A DNA stretch of 64,000 bases from Sinonovacula constricta (Eukaryota > Mollusca > Bivalvia > Cardiida > Solecurtidae): contig CM017558.1 of NCBI GenBank assembly GCA_007844125.1, positions 51,543,831-51,607,830 on the forward strand, read 5' to 3'. Of the stretch, positions 34,801 through 46,389 are shown piece after piece. The position numbers were made by a program, and so were the translations under genes. A model generated the notes under the pieces. It made no database searches, was not told where the DNA came from, and saw only the letters and a list, made by a program, of their open reading frames with translations. The first letter of the stretch is position 1, and the number at the start of each line of letters is the position of its first letter.

Positions 34801-36447
34801 TTTAGCCGTTTATCTCAACGACCTTGAATATCTTTGCACTGCACAAGAGATTAGATATGTCATGTGTACCAGTACTCGTCATTCACAAACAAAACGCTGA
34901 TTTGATAGTGACACAACATGTTAAAAACATATGAATTGCGGATCATTATGTTCTTTCCTTCATGTCCCGACGCAAAACTATGACCAATTGCTTGTATGTA
35001 AAGAGGAACTATTTGGTGATATAAATATACGTTAAGATTTTTAAAAAAATAATCCTGTTTGGCCCGTTTGGTAAAGGGATGCAAAGGTTTATTGAGAAAT
35101 GCCACGCACAAAGTCCATTTCTACTACCCTTGTGTCCATTGACATAATACAAAGCCACTTAGCATATTCTCTCCCTCGTGCTCTCCAAATACTTACATCG
35201 TAGAATGGATGTAATATTTTTCTGAAAACTATTACATATCTTATACTATAGTAATAAAGAGGTCTTGTACACAGAACATTTGGTTTGTTTTCCTCAGTTT
35301 TCGGCGATAACACATCGCCTTCATCAGCTCATTGGCTTAACTGGTTACTTGAGAATATCTGTATTAATTCTCATATGACCTTGTCCTATTTTCCTATTTC
35401 TGTCGACGGTCACGTAACAAGGATACTATCGTACATCCGTGGTAGTTTCCGGATTAGAGATTCATCTGCTGTTTAATTTATGTAGCTTCTTTCACTCTCC
35501 TCTTCCACATGTTATATTCTGATGATATCACCTTGATATTTTCTGGTATTAAGTTTGTTCTGACGATAGTCATAGATGGCGAATGATGCTTGAGTTTATG
35601 CGTCTACAAATTTTTATGTTTTTCTATTATTGGCGACGCGCTGGATCGCGACGCCTATATACGGAATGCTCACTAAAATTTGCACATGTCTGTTTTGCGG
35701 ACTTTCATAACAATGATAAAATACAGGTCCTAATTAAACGGCGGTTTTTATTTTTATATGTTTTTTATGTTTTTTTTGCTTTACATTTATATTTGTTTGC
35801 CTGTAACTTTCACACAAATATGGTAGAAAACGAAGAATTTCTTGTTATCATTAAAATGTCTAAAGCTTAGCAACGAGACAGTCCATAGCCAAAAAATGTG
35901 CAATATGCTTGAAGAGTTCTTGGGAAAGATGTTAAGGTTTCAGATTTGGCATCGGACAGTTCAAAATGCAAACGCTAGACCCGTTAGTTTTTAAACAGAT
36001 CTTATTCTATTTGGATAATCATTTATAAGCATCCAACAAACGAATACATTTATAACAAGTATTCTTGGTCAATAGGCTACAGACATAGAACATAATGTCG
36101 TAATAACATTGCTATGTAACAACATTATTTTCATGAGGATCATTGACATGACAGGTCGTTCTGTATACCGTTTCGCTCAGCTTTTGTCGTTTCTTGAAGT
36201 ATGGCATACCTTCATTCTGTTTCTTCTGTGTCCTCTTCCCTTTCTGAATGTTTAGGCTTTCTTGTAAGAGAGGCGAAAAAAAAAAACACGCTAAATACCA
36301 ATTCGGAGAGCTAGCTTAACTTGTTTAATTTCTATTTTTGTTACTGTTTTGTTATTAAAGTCTCTACTCGATGGAATAAGGAAAGAGCAACCTTTTTGGT
36401 AGTATAAAACATCTGTTGGCATATGTGCATCAGTAGCTGACACAAGG
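34801..36447. other. 3' flank of receptor B
   Basis: Counterpart of 22441-23810. It contains sequence matching the receptor A tail (36212-36290), separated from the receptor B frame by a 168-bp GT..AG-bounded segment (36291-36458). No other gene was recognised. Confidence 0.5.
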
Positions 36448-36458
36448 TTACCAAATAC
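36291..36458 (-). other. 168-bp tail interruption in receptor B (insertion or intron)
   Basis: On the coding strand it begins GTATTTGGTAACC and ends GAATTGGTATTTAG. Copy A has only GTAATTTCGTCAG (13 nt, also GT..AG) at this place. The direct repeat AAATAC at both edges could be a target duplication. Either copy B gained an insertion or copy A lost most of an intron. Confidence 0.5.
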
Positions 36459-37722
36459 GTACGCAGCTAAGATAACTTCGAAAGTTATACCTGTATCTTA
36501 TACTGTTCGCCGCATACAGGAAAGGATTGATGCCCGATTTACACCAAAGCAGCCAGGTGAGGATCTCGTAAGCACTTTGGTTGACGCATTTTTCACCACA
36601 GAAAGCATTAAGTATCGTTGTTAAGGTGTACGGAGCCCAACACAAAAGGAACACAAGAACAAGAATTGCTAAGAATCTTGCAGCTCTGATATGACGAATC
36701 GTTTCCGATACCCGTTTCCTTTTCCTTAACTTGTGTTTTGGTCCTTCGCTAAAAGTGACCGTATTTGGATTGACCTCTGGTGTCTGGTCGGCTGGAGGTT
36801 GCAATGCAATAGAAAGTCCTTCCTGATTTGAAAGTTCGTCTTCGCAACTGGTATCATTGCTTTTTTCGCAAGAAATCTGGCTTGCTTCAGTGTGATTTTT
36901 ATCTGGCTTGTTTGTCACACCAGGAAGCTCCTCGGGTGTTTTCGTATCCGTCAGCACACTTTCATCAGTATCATAATTTGTAGACTCTACCCCACTAACA
37001 GAAACATTTTTCAGTGTAAAGGCTTTCTGTATTATCGTTCGAGTATTCCACTTTGTCTTTTTCCGAATCTGCACATATATCGAAACATTGATAATCACTA
37101 GCATCAGAAAAGGTATGCAAAATTCCATGAAGGCCGTTGCTGTTGTGAACTCGACATTATATGCAAATTCAACATCGCAGGCCATATCCTCAACAGTGCT
37201 CTCTCCAACCCAGTAGTCCCAACCAATAATGCTTGGCCCATACACGAGAAACGCAATTAGCCACGAAATAGCAACCACGATATATGCTCGCTTCTTAGTT
37301 ACCTTAATTTTGTAAAATGGGCCGTAAGTTAACAGCATTAGTCGATCAGCACTAAGAATGACCATGAGCAAAACCGTTTGAAGACAACACGTAAAGTCGG
37401 AGACGCTCCAGATCTTGCAGAAAACCTTGCCAAAAATCCAAGTGTAATTATTTAAAGTAAAGACAGTATAGATAGGGAGACTGATGCAGCCGATTAAAAA
37501 GTCAGCGATGGCAAGGTTGAATATGTAGAAGTCATACACTGAGTTAAGTTTATGGTCTCGGATGTAAGAAATGATGGTCAGTATGTTTCCACCGACCGCA
37601 AGAATAATCAAAACGATCATGAGTGTCCCCGAAATGATCTGGAGAGGTAGGGTCATAGGAATAAAGCTTTCCACATTCTCGGGCGTCTTATGGTCTTCAT
37701 AAATGAACTCAGTTGTCTGCAT
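36448..37722 (-). CDS. Histamine H3/H4-like class A GPCR, copy B
   Basis: A paralogue of the 23811-25199 receptor, 424 aa, with all seven membrane segments and the same key residues: D109 (3.32), DRL at 126-128, C182, E200 (5.46), CWAPY and NPFLY. The ATG at 37722 follows the same upstream acceptor-like site as copy A. Differences cluster in extracellular loop 2: residues 179-183 read DMACD here and ENYCF in copy A. Others lie in the N-terminus and loop 3. The reading frame stops six residues after YLSC with a tail shortened by about 38 residues. Sequence matching copy A's tail lies beyond a 168-bp interruption that starts with GT and ends with AG on this strand, and its matching frame also carries a stop. 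It could be a working receptor with a short tail, a gene with an extra intron, or an early pseudogene. Confidence 0.85.
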   Translation of the reverse strand: MQTTEFIYEDHKTPENVESFIPMTLPLQIISGTLMIVLIILAVGGNILTIISYIRDHKLNSVYDFYIFNLAIADFLIGCISLPIYTVFTLNNYTWIFGKVFCKIWSVSDFTCCLQTVLLMVILSADRLMLLTYGPFYKIKVTKKRAYIVVAISWLIAFLVYGPSIIGWDYWVGESTVEDMACDVEFAYNVEFTTATAFMEFCIPFLMLVIINVSIYVQIRKKTKWNTRTIIQKAFTLKNVSVSGVESTNYDTDESVLTDTKTPEELPGVTNKPDKNHTEASQISCEKSNDTSCEDELSNQEGLSIALQPPADQTPEVNPNTVTFSEGPKHKLRKRKRVSETIRHIRAARFLAILVLVFLLCWAPYTLTTILNAFCGEKCVNQSAYEILTWLLWCKSGINPFLYAANSIRYRYNFRSYLSCVRIW

Positions 37723-38644
37723 GCCTTCTGTAGTATCCTGCAATAAGGGTATACAAGCATGTTATTATCAATGATGATGGATTATAACAAGCAGAATGAT
37801 TTTAATGATTAAAACAATGTACAAACACAAAGAAAATGTTAATATATATAAGAAATATATATAAGAGAAATTATTAAAACAAACCACAACGACATAACAT
37901 GACCATTATAGTGACGTTCAGCAATTACTGGTAGAGGAAGACCCCGAGACAAGTGTTTTGAAGAACCGCATCGAGGTCAGCTTTACAAGTACTCACAACC
38001 ATTTTTGTCTCGACCAAGACTCGACTTCATGCTATGAGGGGGTGGGAGAAACAAGGAGCTAAGATCGATTATAAAAATACTACAACGATGACAATAAAGA
38101 GAGAAAAAAAAATAGTAACAGCGAAAGAAAACATGTGCATTGAACATTTAGAGGTTTTAGGATGGTCTTTTGTATTTTACCGCTTTGACCTAATTCATAT
38201 ACTTTCTACAGTTATACCGATTAAGTAAAAACTAAACTCCACTTGCTTGATTATAATCATGACGTAGCCTAAATTCAACGTACGCTTAATCTGGCGTTTG
38301 TTTATATTTTTATCTGCAGTACGAGATTTCCCGAGTTGTCAAAGACCAAACCGGCGGTATTTTTCCCACGGTGTATATTATATATCACGTAAAAATAAAT
38401 ATTGCTGCATATTTGTAAGTATAAACACAATACATAATCGTCTAAACATGTTTCACTGTGGTTAAAATTTGTTTGAAACTGTTATTATTACTTTCAAATT
38501 TGTAGCCGTCTGCTTTTACTGTCATACTATGTCGCAAAACCACATGACATGACGTCGAATTGATAAAATCTATGGAAAGGCAGTACTGTAATAAACATAT
38601 CTAATGTCGTGTTGTTGTTGTTGTTTTTTAAATTTTATTTTCAG
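37723..38644. promoter_or_regulatory. 5' flank or intron of receptor B
   Basis: Counterpart of 25200-25961, with an extra segment of about 170 bp (38164-38335) found only in copy B. Promoter not located. Confidence 0.35.
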
Positions 38645-38740
38645 ACTCGCCACTCTAAAAGGGGACAGTATATGGTGGGATACGACCAGACATCCATAGC
38701 AAATTGTTTGAAAGCAGTTAAAGAAGAACAAATTCGTGTT
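38645..38740 (+). pseudogene. Helix-turn-helix (psq-like) exon remnant, copy B
   Basis: After AATTTTATTTTCAG the frame reads TRHSKRGQYMVGYDQTSIAN, then CLKAVKEEQIRVCVHYAAWY. It keeps a longer helix-turn-helix-like stretch than copy A, which has a small insertion after EEQLR. The second exon-like piece follows at 38911. Confidence 0.4.
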
Positions 38741-38910
38741 TGTGTTCATTATGCTGCGTGGTATAAACCTTATTTAATCATGAAATATATATCCAGCTGT
38801 TTATAAGTTTCCTGGTTTTATGAACTAGTTACACAACTTTTTTACTTTTATATGCTATTGACACGTTTTGCACACCATACAACATTCACTGCGACGTTTT
38901 TTTCCACCAG

Positions 38911-38952
38911 CTAATCAAAACCGTCGAATTTGGGGTACGTTTCCAAATCGAG
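38911..38952 (+). pseudogene. Second exon-like piece of the psq-like remnant, copy B
   Basis: 42 nt between CCACCAG and GTAAGTATAA, with both splice signals kept as in copy A. Two base changes (C to T) occur inside. Confidence 0.35.
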
Positions 38953-39067
38953 GTAAGTATAAATATATCCATGTGATGTCAAAGGCACTGATAAGACAGT
39001 TTAAGGCAGCCATCGTGGAAGGCAGAAGCTTATACAGGCCGAAATCTGGAAATATGTGTTGTATTAA

Positions 39068-39170
39068 ATAAGAATATATGACAAAGTCCTATGAGCATTG
39101 CAATATATGCCAAACTCCGAAAAGGCACAGAACAATGGTATTTTACATGCAAGCCAAGCGAACTTACCAC
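39068..39170 (-). mobile_element. Terminal piece of the YLDD-type retroelement, copy B
   Basis: Counterpart of 26395-26490, with the same landmarks. Confidence 0.6.
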
Positions 39171-39884
39171 TGTGTTTTGATTTTCCAGTCTATTTTACTG
39201 AATCAAATTAAACATATTTTGTAAGGTATTTTAAATATCAAAACTATATTTTAAAAGGTAAAAAATACAACCAAAAGAGATGCATCGTTCATTCTGTAAT
39301 GATGAGCCAATAATTTTACTTATTTCTGTGTATTTATTTTCATTTATTCATTTTCAAAAGATCTAATATATGAATTTCAAGAGCTTTCCCATGGTGTATA
39401 ACCTTTACTCTTTGGACCACAAATGAAGAAATTACAAGGAAATAAAATGTAAGCTTCTATACAATTCATCTGAAAATCCCTTGAAGTTACCATCAAAGAT
39501 GGCTGCCAAGATAAGGGATATTCACTGATGTGGGAACTACAATGTATATATTGTATGCAGCCATGTTTGTTTACATTTTAGCCGTAGAAATCGACTGTTA
39601 TGTGTTTAATCACTCTGTAGATAAGTGAAAGGTTAAAACTTTGGCTAACATAGCCTTTTAAGCTCAATTCTTTAAGCGTCCTTATACCGCCGATATTAGG
39701 GTACACCAGGATAAACATGGTTTTTGTGGCTACTTGAAAAATACAAACGTCACTGAAAAAAATATTCGATTTCAGTTATCGACTTATTTATCTACTATAT
39801 TACATGAAATATGCTTATGCAAACATTGAGCAGTATATGAAAAATAACTTGATAAAGTAAACTATAAGATAAGATTAATATTAT

Positions 39885-40215
39885 TACCATAGTGTATATC
39901 GCATAACGTTATTGAAGTGTATATCATAAAATATTATCAACGTGCATATCACATAATATTACTATAGTGTATACCACAGAACATTACATGTAGTTTATAG
40001 CACAGAACATTACCATAGTGTATATCACATAATATTACCACAGTGTATATCACAGAATATTACCACAGTGTAAATCACAGAATATTACATAAAGTATATA
40101 TCACAGAATATTACCATAGTGTATATCACAGAATGTTACTACAGTGTATATCACAGAATATTACGTAAAGTTTAAATCCCAGAACATTACCATAGTGTAT
40201 AGCACAGAATATTAC
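39885..40215 (+). repeat. 25-bp tandem repeat, copy B
   Basis: About 13 units of ATTACCATAGTGTATATCAC plus AGAAT in one continuous array, without the retroelement seen in copy A. Confidence 0.85.
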
Positions 40216-41070
40216 AGACGTTACGTTCTGCGATGCCCGTGTCTGCATAAAAATCCCGGTATTAGTTGTGTAACTCTCATTTCAGCGAGACAGACTGACA
40301 GGATACGACTGATTGACACAAAAGTAAATATACGCTAAAGAAACAAGATACGTTACACAAACAGGAAGTTATGAGAAATTATAGCATTATGTATCTGCAT
40401 TTCATTCTCTAGTAAAATTGTTCAAATGACATATTACAGGCAAACCTTCAAGGTGGTTTATGATACAAGTCTGCTTTTTTACAATACAATTAATTAAATT
40501 CCAAATTACTTTGAAAGCAAGGATTACTCATTTATGTTTTAGAAGTTCAAACAACCCAACTGATGTTTCATTTAGAACGAAACTGTAACAGACCTTTTAC
40601 TTGCTGACTCTACCCACGTTTCCAAATTATTGGATTGCTGTATTTAATGTAATGTCTTGTTTTCATCTCTTTTACATGGAACTGGCATGTGAAATCATGT
40701 CTTTTTTCAATTTTCATTATAGGTTGCAATTTTCTTAGTACATGTACCCTGTCATATTTGTGAAAATCAAGTACATAGGGCGTATCCATGATTATTCAGG
40801 GGTTGGGGTTTTAATTAAGAGAACACTAGAAGTGCTTACCACGTTAGATGGTTCTGGAAGGCATGCTCCCCTATAAAACTTTTGAAATGTAGCAGCATAT
40901 AGCATATACATATAGCCCTTGTATTTTAGAAGCAGCAAAAACGTTTTCCATATAGGCAAATAGTACTTTTTCCCGGCAATTCACATGATTAAAGTACCAG
41001 CGCTTTTTAAGCAAATAGTTTAATTTTAGTGAGTTTTATTTTATGCATACATTCGTACTTACTCTTCTTA
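40216..41070. other. Right part of copy B, no gene seen
   Basis: Matches copy A at 29061-29544 and 30561-30851. It shows the short, probably ancestral, state at the place where copy A has an additional 1 kb. Confidence 0.6.
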
Positions 41071-41639
41071 TCTGTGGATGGTATTTTATACCTGTCCATA
41101 CGAAACTGAATAAGCTAAAACCTGTCTATAAACCCTGTTTTGCCATAGTTTACACGCCATTTTACTATCTCAGTCACTTCTGCCAAGTCTGTCGAATGCT
41201 GTTGTAGAGTTTAAAAATGAGTCAGGTACATAAGGACGCAGAAACGAAATGTCAGCCTGGCAAAAGAGAGATATCAACTTATATTGAAAATATATCATTA
41301 GAAGTAACAAGCATCATGTATATAAAAAGAGCACTGCAATGCGAAGCAAAATACGCCCGTCAGTTGTGCAATTTGAAACTGCTGTGCACTCTTGTGCAAT
41401 GCGGTATGGCAAAGTTTCGGATTGCACCCTGTGTTATTGCAAGAAAAACTGAAATTAAAGTAGAATAACATAAAAATATATTTAATCTGCCAAACTGCTG
41501 TACACTGTTGTGGAATGCAATCTGGCATGATTGTGGACTGCAATCTGGGAAATTGAAAAAATTAAAGGGGAATAACATCAAATATTCAACAACAAAAAAA
41601 CAAGAGAATAATGGCATTTGTGTAGAAAGGGGCGTTACT
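41071..41639. repeat. Degenerate repeat around CTGCTGTGCACTCTTGTGCAATGC
   Basis: The motif CTGCTGT(G/A)CACT.TTGTG.AATGC appears at about 41382 and 41497, followed by related CTGCAATCTGG stretches. Overlapping short frames on both strands here reflect the repeat and are not called. Confidence 0.4.
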
Positions 41640-42690
41640 AAAAAATAAGAAGAGCATAGTGACGGTTATTATGCACTGCACTCCGTTTCAACAACATCTA
41701 TCCGCTTATGAAGTTTCAAGTCAATAGCTTTAATAACGTAGGAGTATGGTCCAGACAAACTTCAAGTACAAAAACTGAACTAAAGGGTATAACTCCAAAA
41801 TCATTAAGTATGCAGTGACGGTTCTTGTGCAAGTCAAAAGCTTTGATGACGTAGGAGTTGGAATGGGATTTGCCGGCATTTTTGCTGATACTGTGCAGCG
41901 ACATTTCCATCATTATAGCACAGGGCACTTGTGAGGTGCTCAGGGACTGAACCCGGCCAGTACATTATATTGACATCATGAGTAATGTTGTCCCCTTAGC
42001 CCGAGCGTTACGTAGGAGTTATGCTCCGAACAAGAAAATAAAACAAATGGGAATAGCTCCAAAATCATGAAGTATGGAGTTACAGTTCCTATGCAGTTCA
42101 CTTAGTCTCAAACAGACATATCTATGTATCAAGTTTCGAGTCAATAGCTTTAAAAATGTAGTTATATGACCCAGCAAAAGAAAATTAAACAAAGGGACAT
42201 ACCTCAAAAAATCACGAAGTGCAGAGTGATGGTTCTTATGCAATGCCCACCATCTCAATAAAATCTATCCGCATTGGAAATTTCAAGTCAATAGCTTTGA
42301 TTGTGATGGAGCTATGCTCCTGATAATAATATTAAACAAAGGGCAATAACTCCAAAATCATGAAGTGTAGAGTGATGTCTTGTATGCACTCCGTCTCATT
42401 GAGATCTATCCACTTAGGAAGTTTCAAGTCAATAGCTTTGTTAGTGTTGGAGTTATGCTCCGGACAAGACAATTAAGCAAAGGGGAATAACTAAAAAATC
42501 ATGAAGTGCAGAGGGATGGTTCCTGTACAGCGCAGCCCGTCTCAATAAGATCTTTCCAACTAGGAAGTTGAAAGTCAATAGCTTTGAAGGTCGTGGAGTT
42601 ATGCTCCGAATTAAATAAAGGGGAATGACCCAAAAATCATGAAGTGCAGTGTGATGGTTATTGTGCACTGCACTTAGTCCGGCAGCTGGA
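41640..42690. repeat. Degenerate tandem repeat, period about 143 bp
   Basis: The landmarks AAGTCAATAGCTTT (42135, 42278, 42427, 42563 and an earlier one near 41717), GGAGTTATGCTCCG, GGGAATAACTCCAAAATCATG and AAGTGCAGAGTGATGGTTC recur in fixed order. Spacing is about 136-149 bp. At least six units. Short minus-strand frames of 70-86 codons repeat a common peptide because of the units. Confidence 0.85.
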
Positions 42691-42699
42691 TATGGTAAA

Positions 42700-42772
42700 C
42701 GCGGACCCCCCACTCACCCCCGCCACCAGCCCCCCCCCACCCCCACCCCGCACACTCCCACCCACGACTTTT
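42700..42772. repeat. C-rich tract
   Basis: Long C runs (up to nine) on the plus strand, unlike the AT-rich surroundings. The complementary G runs could form a G-quadruplex. No gene is attached. Confidence 0.7.
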
Positions 42773-42789
42773 TTTCATGGGTACCAAAA

Positions 42790-44523
42790 TGTCCGTTAGG
42801 GTGTCTAGAAACAGAATCTCCAATGGACTAAAAATAAACTCATTTGGGCTATATGAAAACAAAAGGTTTCCCTGACAACCAATATGAAATTTCGGTAGGA
42901 GTGTATGTTTAGAAAAATGCTTATAACTTTTCCAAAAATGGTGATAGAAGCATACAAATGGTACTCAATTAATGGTTATTGGATGGCCATTATGGTCATA
43001 TGTCAATTGTGCAAATGAGCAATTATTAGTATTCGTAAATTTTAATGAGAATCTAAATATAGACTTTACTTTTGAAAAGTTGATCATCAGTGGGCTTTAT
43101 ATTCTGGAACATATCTGGAGGCCACTGTGAAATGCTTGGACAGACTGTCAATATATTAAATAAATTGAAATATAATAAATGCATCATGCACCGAAATGTA
43201 GATGTGACATCATCGGTGCGATACCACATACTTATTTCAGTTACTAATCTCAGTTGTTGAACACACTAAGGAACACCAGGTATACCAGTACTTTGTAAAT
43301 CAATTACAACGCTATCATTTTTAACAAGGAACATTTTCACCTTAAGTGCAAACTTTACTTTGTGAAGCATATGTCAGATAATTTGCTTGTGAATCTTCTT
43401 TTCGCTTGTGTCAATACATGTACAGCATGACTTGACCAACTTTTGTAAGACTCCTTAGGTTAACCTAAGAGTAATTAACCGATTATGTTTGACTTTGTAG
43501 AACATGCATTTGAGAAGAATAAATCCAGTACATTTAATAAAATAATAATTACATGTTTTATATCATACATTACTTATTAATGTTTTCACGTGCCTTAAAA
43601 TAATTAAGTGACCAAAGTTACTCGTAATATATACGTTTAACTAATTTTAAATTTCCTTAAAAGTATCAGGAAATTTAATCTAAGTTAATGTACTAATCCA
43701 AAACTACCTTTTAACTTCCACTTGTATCTAAAGTATGCTTTACTTTAAGCTTGCATGAAGCAATTGCATTTTCTTAAATCCAAACAAAAGGCTAAATAAT
43801 AACAGATGTGTTCTCTGGCTGATCCCATTTATAATTATGGTGAGTCAATAGTACCATTAACTGAAAAGGTAAAAATATTAAACAGCAGAAGAATAGCATT
43901 GTTTTATCACATCAACAGGGTCATATTTTTTATTCATCACTTTGCTTTAGTTCACTTGATTACAATGTAACAGAATTAGACATCACAATTGCAATATTCT
44001 GACAAAAACATTTATTTTAGATCTGAAAAGATTCAAGCATTTAAATAATCGAATAAACTATTGTTTTCCATTTTTAAGGAGACATTTTAAAACCCTCTAT
44101 AACCTTATATGGTTATTATAATATATAAAATATAATAAATTAATTATAATGAGAAAAAACTGGTACTAGTAAGCAATAGACGTATTATATTTCATAAGAA
44201 TGTGAGTTAGAAAAAATGGAAATAATCTAAAAATCCATATTCATTGTACCTCTTAATTAAATTCGTGAATATTTATTAATAAGAATATATGACAAAGTAG
44301 GCTAACTTGCATAACTATTAATGTCAAATCTTGGCTTCGTGATAGTCTTCAATATATATTATAACTGATTTTACCAGTAAGTTATAAGCAGTATAATATA
44401 ATACACAGGTTTCAAATCAATTTCACATACTCAACTCAATGATGAAAATTTCAGAGAAATTAAATACAAAGCAGTAAAATAACGAAAAATAGATCAATTA
44501 ATACTAGGGATGTCAAAGGATAC
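42790..44523. other. AT-rich stretch with dispersed repeat pieces
   Basis: 43000-43085 resembles, in reverse orientation, the repeat at 55150 and 55510 (TTTAGATTCTCATTAAGAT). Nothing else was recognised. Confidence 0.5.
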
Positions 44524-44607
44524 TATATTTGGTATCCGGATATTCGTCGAACGATCCGAACGGATATCTGGATATAAATCTTAGTTAATTCTGATGTTGC
44601 AGTCGGA

Positions 44608-44651
<44 letters not shown>

Positions 44652-45581
44652 GGGTTACTAACGTTTCCATTGACATAATTAAATCGTCATTTTAATGGAA
44701 ATAATTAAATCAAAATTTCCATAGGCATAGGCACTTCATCATTTTAATAATTAATGAAATACGAACAATAAAACACGTTTAGTAATTTTAATTCACAATA
44801 AAATGAATACATCAAACATATATCTGATTAAAGAAAACATGCGTACATGCGTCATATCAACTTGCAGTAGTACATTTTGCGTTGGATTTGTCTACGGACC
44901 TCACAAAATGTCGCCAAACATCGGACTGAAGATTGGAAGGCAAAACTAATGATTTGTTTAGGAAGTGGATGTGAATAAGTCAAGATCACCGTGATCGAAT
45001 GAAAACATAATAAATTCATCAATTCATTTATACAATCAATGGACTTAATTAAACATGAGTAACTGATCTTTGCCGACAAACCTGTTAATTGTCTACATAA
45101 TTGTAGCTCTATCTCTTCTTAATAAAGCCGAACTAACAAAATTAAAGATAATAATCCTTAATCAAAAAGAATAAATAAGTTATAGCTTCAAACAATGGCT
45201 GTCAATTGGCAAATTATTATACATAAGCTTTAGCACATTTCTAAAACTGTGAAGTTCATCAAGAAAATTAAAGATAGTATTCGCTAAACAAAATGAATCA
45301 GTAGAAGCTTCAAACGTTGGCGGCTAATTATCATGTTATTTTACATACCATCATGCTTTAGCACATTTCTAAAACTGTGAAGCCAAATATACAATACTGC
45401 GTGTCACCACCTGTCGATAATCCGTTACACCTGCGTATGTGTGAAATCACACTGACACGACAGCAGAAAGATAACAGCAAAATGGCCAAAACTTTTAATT
45501 AAATGTTTAAAATATTTCATTTTAAAGCTAATATCCGGATACCAAAGTCGATTCGGATATCCGACTATTCGAACGGATATC

Positions 45582-45590
<9 letters not shown>
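44524..45590. mobile_element. Possible DNA element with GGATAT-rich ends
   Basis: TTTGGTATCCGGATAT at about 44528 is matched in reverse by ATATCCGGATACCAAA at about 45531, giving near-perfect inverted repeats about 1 kb apart. Just inside or outside these, GAACGGATATC(T/C)GGATAT occurs in direct orientation at both ends (44558 and 45570), so each end is a dense cluster of GGATATCC half-sites. The interior (with a GT microsatellite at 44611-44650 and a 75-codon frame of no known domain) shows no transposase. A non-autonomous element is the best reading. Confidence 0.5.
44611..44650. repeat. (GT)n microsatellite
   Basis: About 17 GT dinucleotides followed by a G run. Confidence 0.95.

Positions 45591-45618
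<28 letters not shown>
45587..45618. repeat. (TA)n tract at the 3' edge of the LINE
   Basis: About 16 TA dinucleotides between the GGATAT-rich end and the start of the LINE 3' region. It may be the LINE's 3' tail or the AT-rich target it used. Confidence 0.8.
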
Positions 45619-45620
<2 letters not shown>

Positions 45621-46389
45621 TTATTTCCTCCTTTAACAGAAGATTGCATTACAATACATAATATATATAAACATATACAAATAGAATTACAACATGAGCT
45701 ACTATAAATCAAACACATATCGCATCTATGATGAGGAATAGGCGTACAGAAACATCAACAACTAGAGAATGAATAACACGTGAACAATGGAAAGGATCAA
45801 AACACAACATTCATGCGCACATAGACACACCCAGATATAAACAGACACGCACACGCGCGTCGCACAAACGCGCCTATTTGCGCGTGCACCCGCACGCACA
45901 CGCATACACATGCACAAGACACGCCCACATGTGTGTCAGAAAGAAAAAAAAAGACGGAAAAAAAGCATACATGTAATTGAAAAGAACCAGTACAGTTATT
46001 TTACGTTTGTAGTTTTCACTTACTTAGAGCTTGTAGAAACAAGAACTAAAAGTGAAGTACTCATTAGTAAAATAAACTAAACAAATGACATTTTATGCAC
46101 TTACGCTTATATGCTCAAAATTGCCGAAACGAAAAACAAGAAGAGCGTTAATTAATAAGAGTGCATATGCAGGACAGACGATTTACTTTAAATATATCAA
46201 CAATATATTAATAAGAGTGCATATGTAGAAAAGACGATTTACCCTAAATGTGTTAACAATATATAAATGACTCATGATGTGGACTAAAAGCGTAGACATC
46301 GTTATCCAAATCCAAGATGCGTCTAACTTATTTGTAAGATAACCACATGAGATGGACATGGCGAAATAGAACATTTATCAAAAAATGAT

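Larger units (their letters stand above)
30852..41070 (+). repeat. Tandem segmental duplication, copy B
   Basis: The second head-to-tail unit. It begins at AATACGACAAGAAAAATG immediately after the end of copy A and ends near TTACTCTTCTTA at about 41070, followed by unrelated sequence. Relative to A it lacks the retroelement at 27466-29000 and most of 29545-30560. It gains about 150 bp at the receptor tail (36291-36458) and about 170 bp near 38164-38335. Confidence 0.92.

Noticed and set aside
41217..42713. Cluster of 70-86-codon minus-strand frames with similar peptides
   Set aside because: The similarity comes from the 143-bp tandem repeat. There is no start or splice logic and no domain.
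45425..45718. 97-codon minus-strand frame
   Set aside because: It crosses the (TA)n tract and the end of the GGATAT element, giving low-complexity IYIYIY.
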